Assembly: GCA_019690055.1 (NCBI GenBank)
Contig: JADGGF010000268.1
Coordinates: 1 to 6,460 of the forward strand
DNA from: Micromonosporaceae bacterium
GTDB lineage: Bacteria; Actinomycetota; Actinomycetes; Mycobacteriales; Micromonosporaceae
Direction of reading: 5' to 3'
Length of the DNA: 6,460 bases
Shown: in pieces, positions 5,252 through 6,460 of the stretch
Numbering within the stretch: position 1 is the stretch's first letter
How the letters are laid out: every line of letters begins with the position of its first letter
Position numbers and translations under genes: made by a program
The notes under the pieces: model-generated
What the model saw: the letters and a program-made list of their open reading frames with translations, nothing else
Database searches by the model: none
What the model was told of the DNA's origin: nothing

Positions 5252-6460
5252 GTGAGTGTCGACGGAGAGAGCCGGTTTACCATCCGTTCGCTGGCACCCT
5301 CCGTCTTTATACCGACGATCGTCTATGAGATCGGCAACGGGGCGGTCGTCCCGGTGCTGGCGCTAACCGCGTTGGAGCTCGGCGCCTCACCCGCTGTCGC
5401 GGGCGTGGTGGTGGCGGTGCTGGGGCTCGGTCAACTGCTGGGCACTGTGCCGTCCGCCGCGCTCATCGACCGGCTCGGCGACCGTAAGGCCATGATCATC
5501 GCGGCTGTCGTCGCCGGCGCCGGGATGGTGGCCTCGTACCTCGCGGGCCACCTGGTCGTGCTGGCGTGCGCGACGGCGCTGGTCGGTGCCAGCAACGCCG
5601 CCTTCTACCTGGCCCGTCAGTCGTTCGTCACGTTGGTGGTTCCCGCGTCCTCGCGCGCCGCCACGATGTCGACGCTCGCCGGTACGCACCGCATCGGGCT
5701 CTTCCTCGGTCCATTCGTCGGCGCCGGGGCGATCCAGGTGGCCGACCTGCGCGCGGCGTTCCTCGTGGGGGTGGCGGCCGCGCTGGTGACGGTGGCGGTG
5801 CTGGTCGTGGCGCCCGAACCTCCGCTGGCACAGACGATCGCCCGTCGACCGCGCGAGACCGCCTCGGTGGTGACGGTCTGGCGCGAGCACGGCCGGCTGT
5901 TGAGCACCTTGGGTATGGCGGTCTTCGCCATCGGCGCGGTCCGGTCCGCCCGGTCGACGGTGGTGCCGCTGTGGGCTGACCACATTGGACTCGACGCCCA
6001 GACGACGAGCGTCATCTTTGGGATCAGCGCGGCCATTGACATGGCGTTGTTCTATCCCGCCGGTCGCATCATGGACCGGTTCGGTCGGTTGTGGATTGCG
6101 GTGCCGTCCATGGTGCTGCTCGGCGGGTCCATGATTGTCGTTCCGTTGACCAGCGGTCTGGTCAGCCTGGCGGTGGTGACGCTCATCATGGGCGCCGGCA
6201 ACGGGCTCGGCTCAGGCATCGTGATGACGCTCGGCGCGGATGTCGCCCCCCGGGACGCGACCGTACGCTTCCTATCCCTGTGGCGGCTCATGAGCGACTG
6301 CGGGCACGGAGGCGGGCCGCTGCTGATCGCCGCCCTGGCGACGTGGAGCCTGGGCGGGGCCATCGTCGGGGCGGGCGTCGTGGGCCTGCTCGCCGCGGCG
6401 GCCGTGGCCCGCTGGGCGCCGCGCTGGTCGCCGTACGCGACCGCGGCCATGGTCCGGGCC
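5252..6460 (+). CDS. MFS transporter, 3' end beyond the window (partial)
   Basis: The first 403 codons of a major facilitator superfamily transporter, open to the right edge of the window with no stop. It is an inner-membrane secondary carrier, probably a proton-coupled exporter; the substrate is unknown. Hydrophobic helices follow one another from about residue 15 (APSVFIPTIVYEIGNGAVVP) to 385, consistent with 12 segments. Both copies of the loop 2-3/8-9 signature are present: SAALIDRLGDRKAM (68-81) after helix 2, and PAGRIMDRFGRLW (269-281) in the second half. The central charged loop is near 190-215. APRDATVRFLSLWRLMSDCG (332-351) fits the late-helix region of such proteins. Length suggests only a short C-terminus is missing. 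The GTG at 5252 starts just ahead of helix 1. No Shine-Dalgarno precedes it, but TTAGAT (5240-5245) lies 6 nt upstream, so it may be leaderless. No regulator gene is adjacent. Confidence 0.88.
   Translation, partial: MSVDGESRFTIRSLAPSVFIPTIVYEIGNGAVVPVLALTALELGASPAVAGVVVAVLGLGQLLGTVPSAALIDRLGDRKAMIIAAVVAGAGMVASYLAGHLVVLACATALVGASNAAFYLARQSFVTLVVPASSRAATMSTLAGTHRIGLFLGPFVGAGAIQVADLRAAFLVGVAAALVTVAVLVVAPEPPLAQTIARRPRETASVVTVWREHGRLLSTLGMAVFAIGAVRSARSTVVPLWADHIGLDAQTTSVIFGISAAIDMALFYPAGRIMDRFGRLWIAVPSMVLLGGSMIVVPLTSGLVSLAVVTLIMGAGNGLGSGIVMTLGADVAPRDATVRFLSLWRLMSDCGHGGGPLLIAALATWSLGGAIVGAGVVGLLAAAAVARWAPRWSPYATAAMVRA

Noticed and set aside
5095..5283. A 62-codon minus-strand ORF in the gap before the MFS gene
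   Set aside because: It overlaps the MFS start and the tandem duplication, has low-complexity composition and no supported ribosome site.
5387..5983. Minus-strand frame opposite the MFS gene
   Set aside because: The product is a His/Arg/Gly-rich string with no domain. The plus strand reads as a continuous membrane transporter with both MFS signature loops.

Overview
The window is very GC-rich chromosomal DNA with actinobacterial habits: GTG starts, strong GC bias at third codon positions, GGAGG-type ribosome sites mixed with apparently leaderless genes, and TANNNT-type -10 boxes. The gene content fits a filamentous actinomycete (Micromonosporaceae or Streptosporangiaceae type), but the sequence alone does not fix the genus. 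There is no rRNA or tRNA gene, CRISPR array, insertion sequence or phage gene in view.

Layout from left to right. 1-269 is a non-coding leader with a small cluster of ACGGTC motifs. 270-1175 (+) encodes an NAD(P)-dependent beta-hydroxyacid dehydrogenase-type oxidoreductase. It converges on a minus-strand gene, 1191-1967, for a trans-aconitate 2-methyltransferase (Tam), with a GC-rich hairpin between the stop codons. Upstream of tam a 24-bp imperfect palindrome sits where its promoter should be. 2046-3434 (-) encodes a 12-helix MOP-type polysaccharide/lipid flippase carrying four in-frame heptapeptide repeats in its central loop. Its upstream region (3441-3711) holds eight copies of an 18-bp tandem repeat. 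3712-4023 (-) is a small helical protein of unknown function. A divergent, probably leaderless aldo/keto reductase follows at 4149-4994 (+). After an intergenic stretch with a 37-bp tandem duplication, a major facilitator superfamily (MFS) transporter begins at 5252 and runs off the right edge still open.

The genes do not form an obvious pathway. Two reductases, a methyltransferase, a flippase, an exporter-like MFS protein and a hypothetical lie in short single-gene or two-gene units. This reads as an ordinary metabolic/transport neighbourhood, and I found no convincing undescribed multi-gene system. The most distinctive feature is the pair of short-period tandem repeats belonging to the flippase gene: one in its upstream region, one inside its coding sequence. 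Both have periods that are multiples of three. The palindrome in front of tam is the best regulatory candidate.
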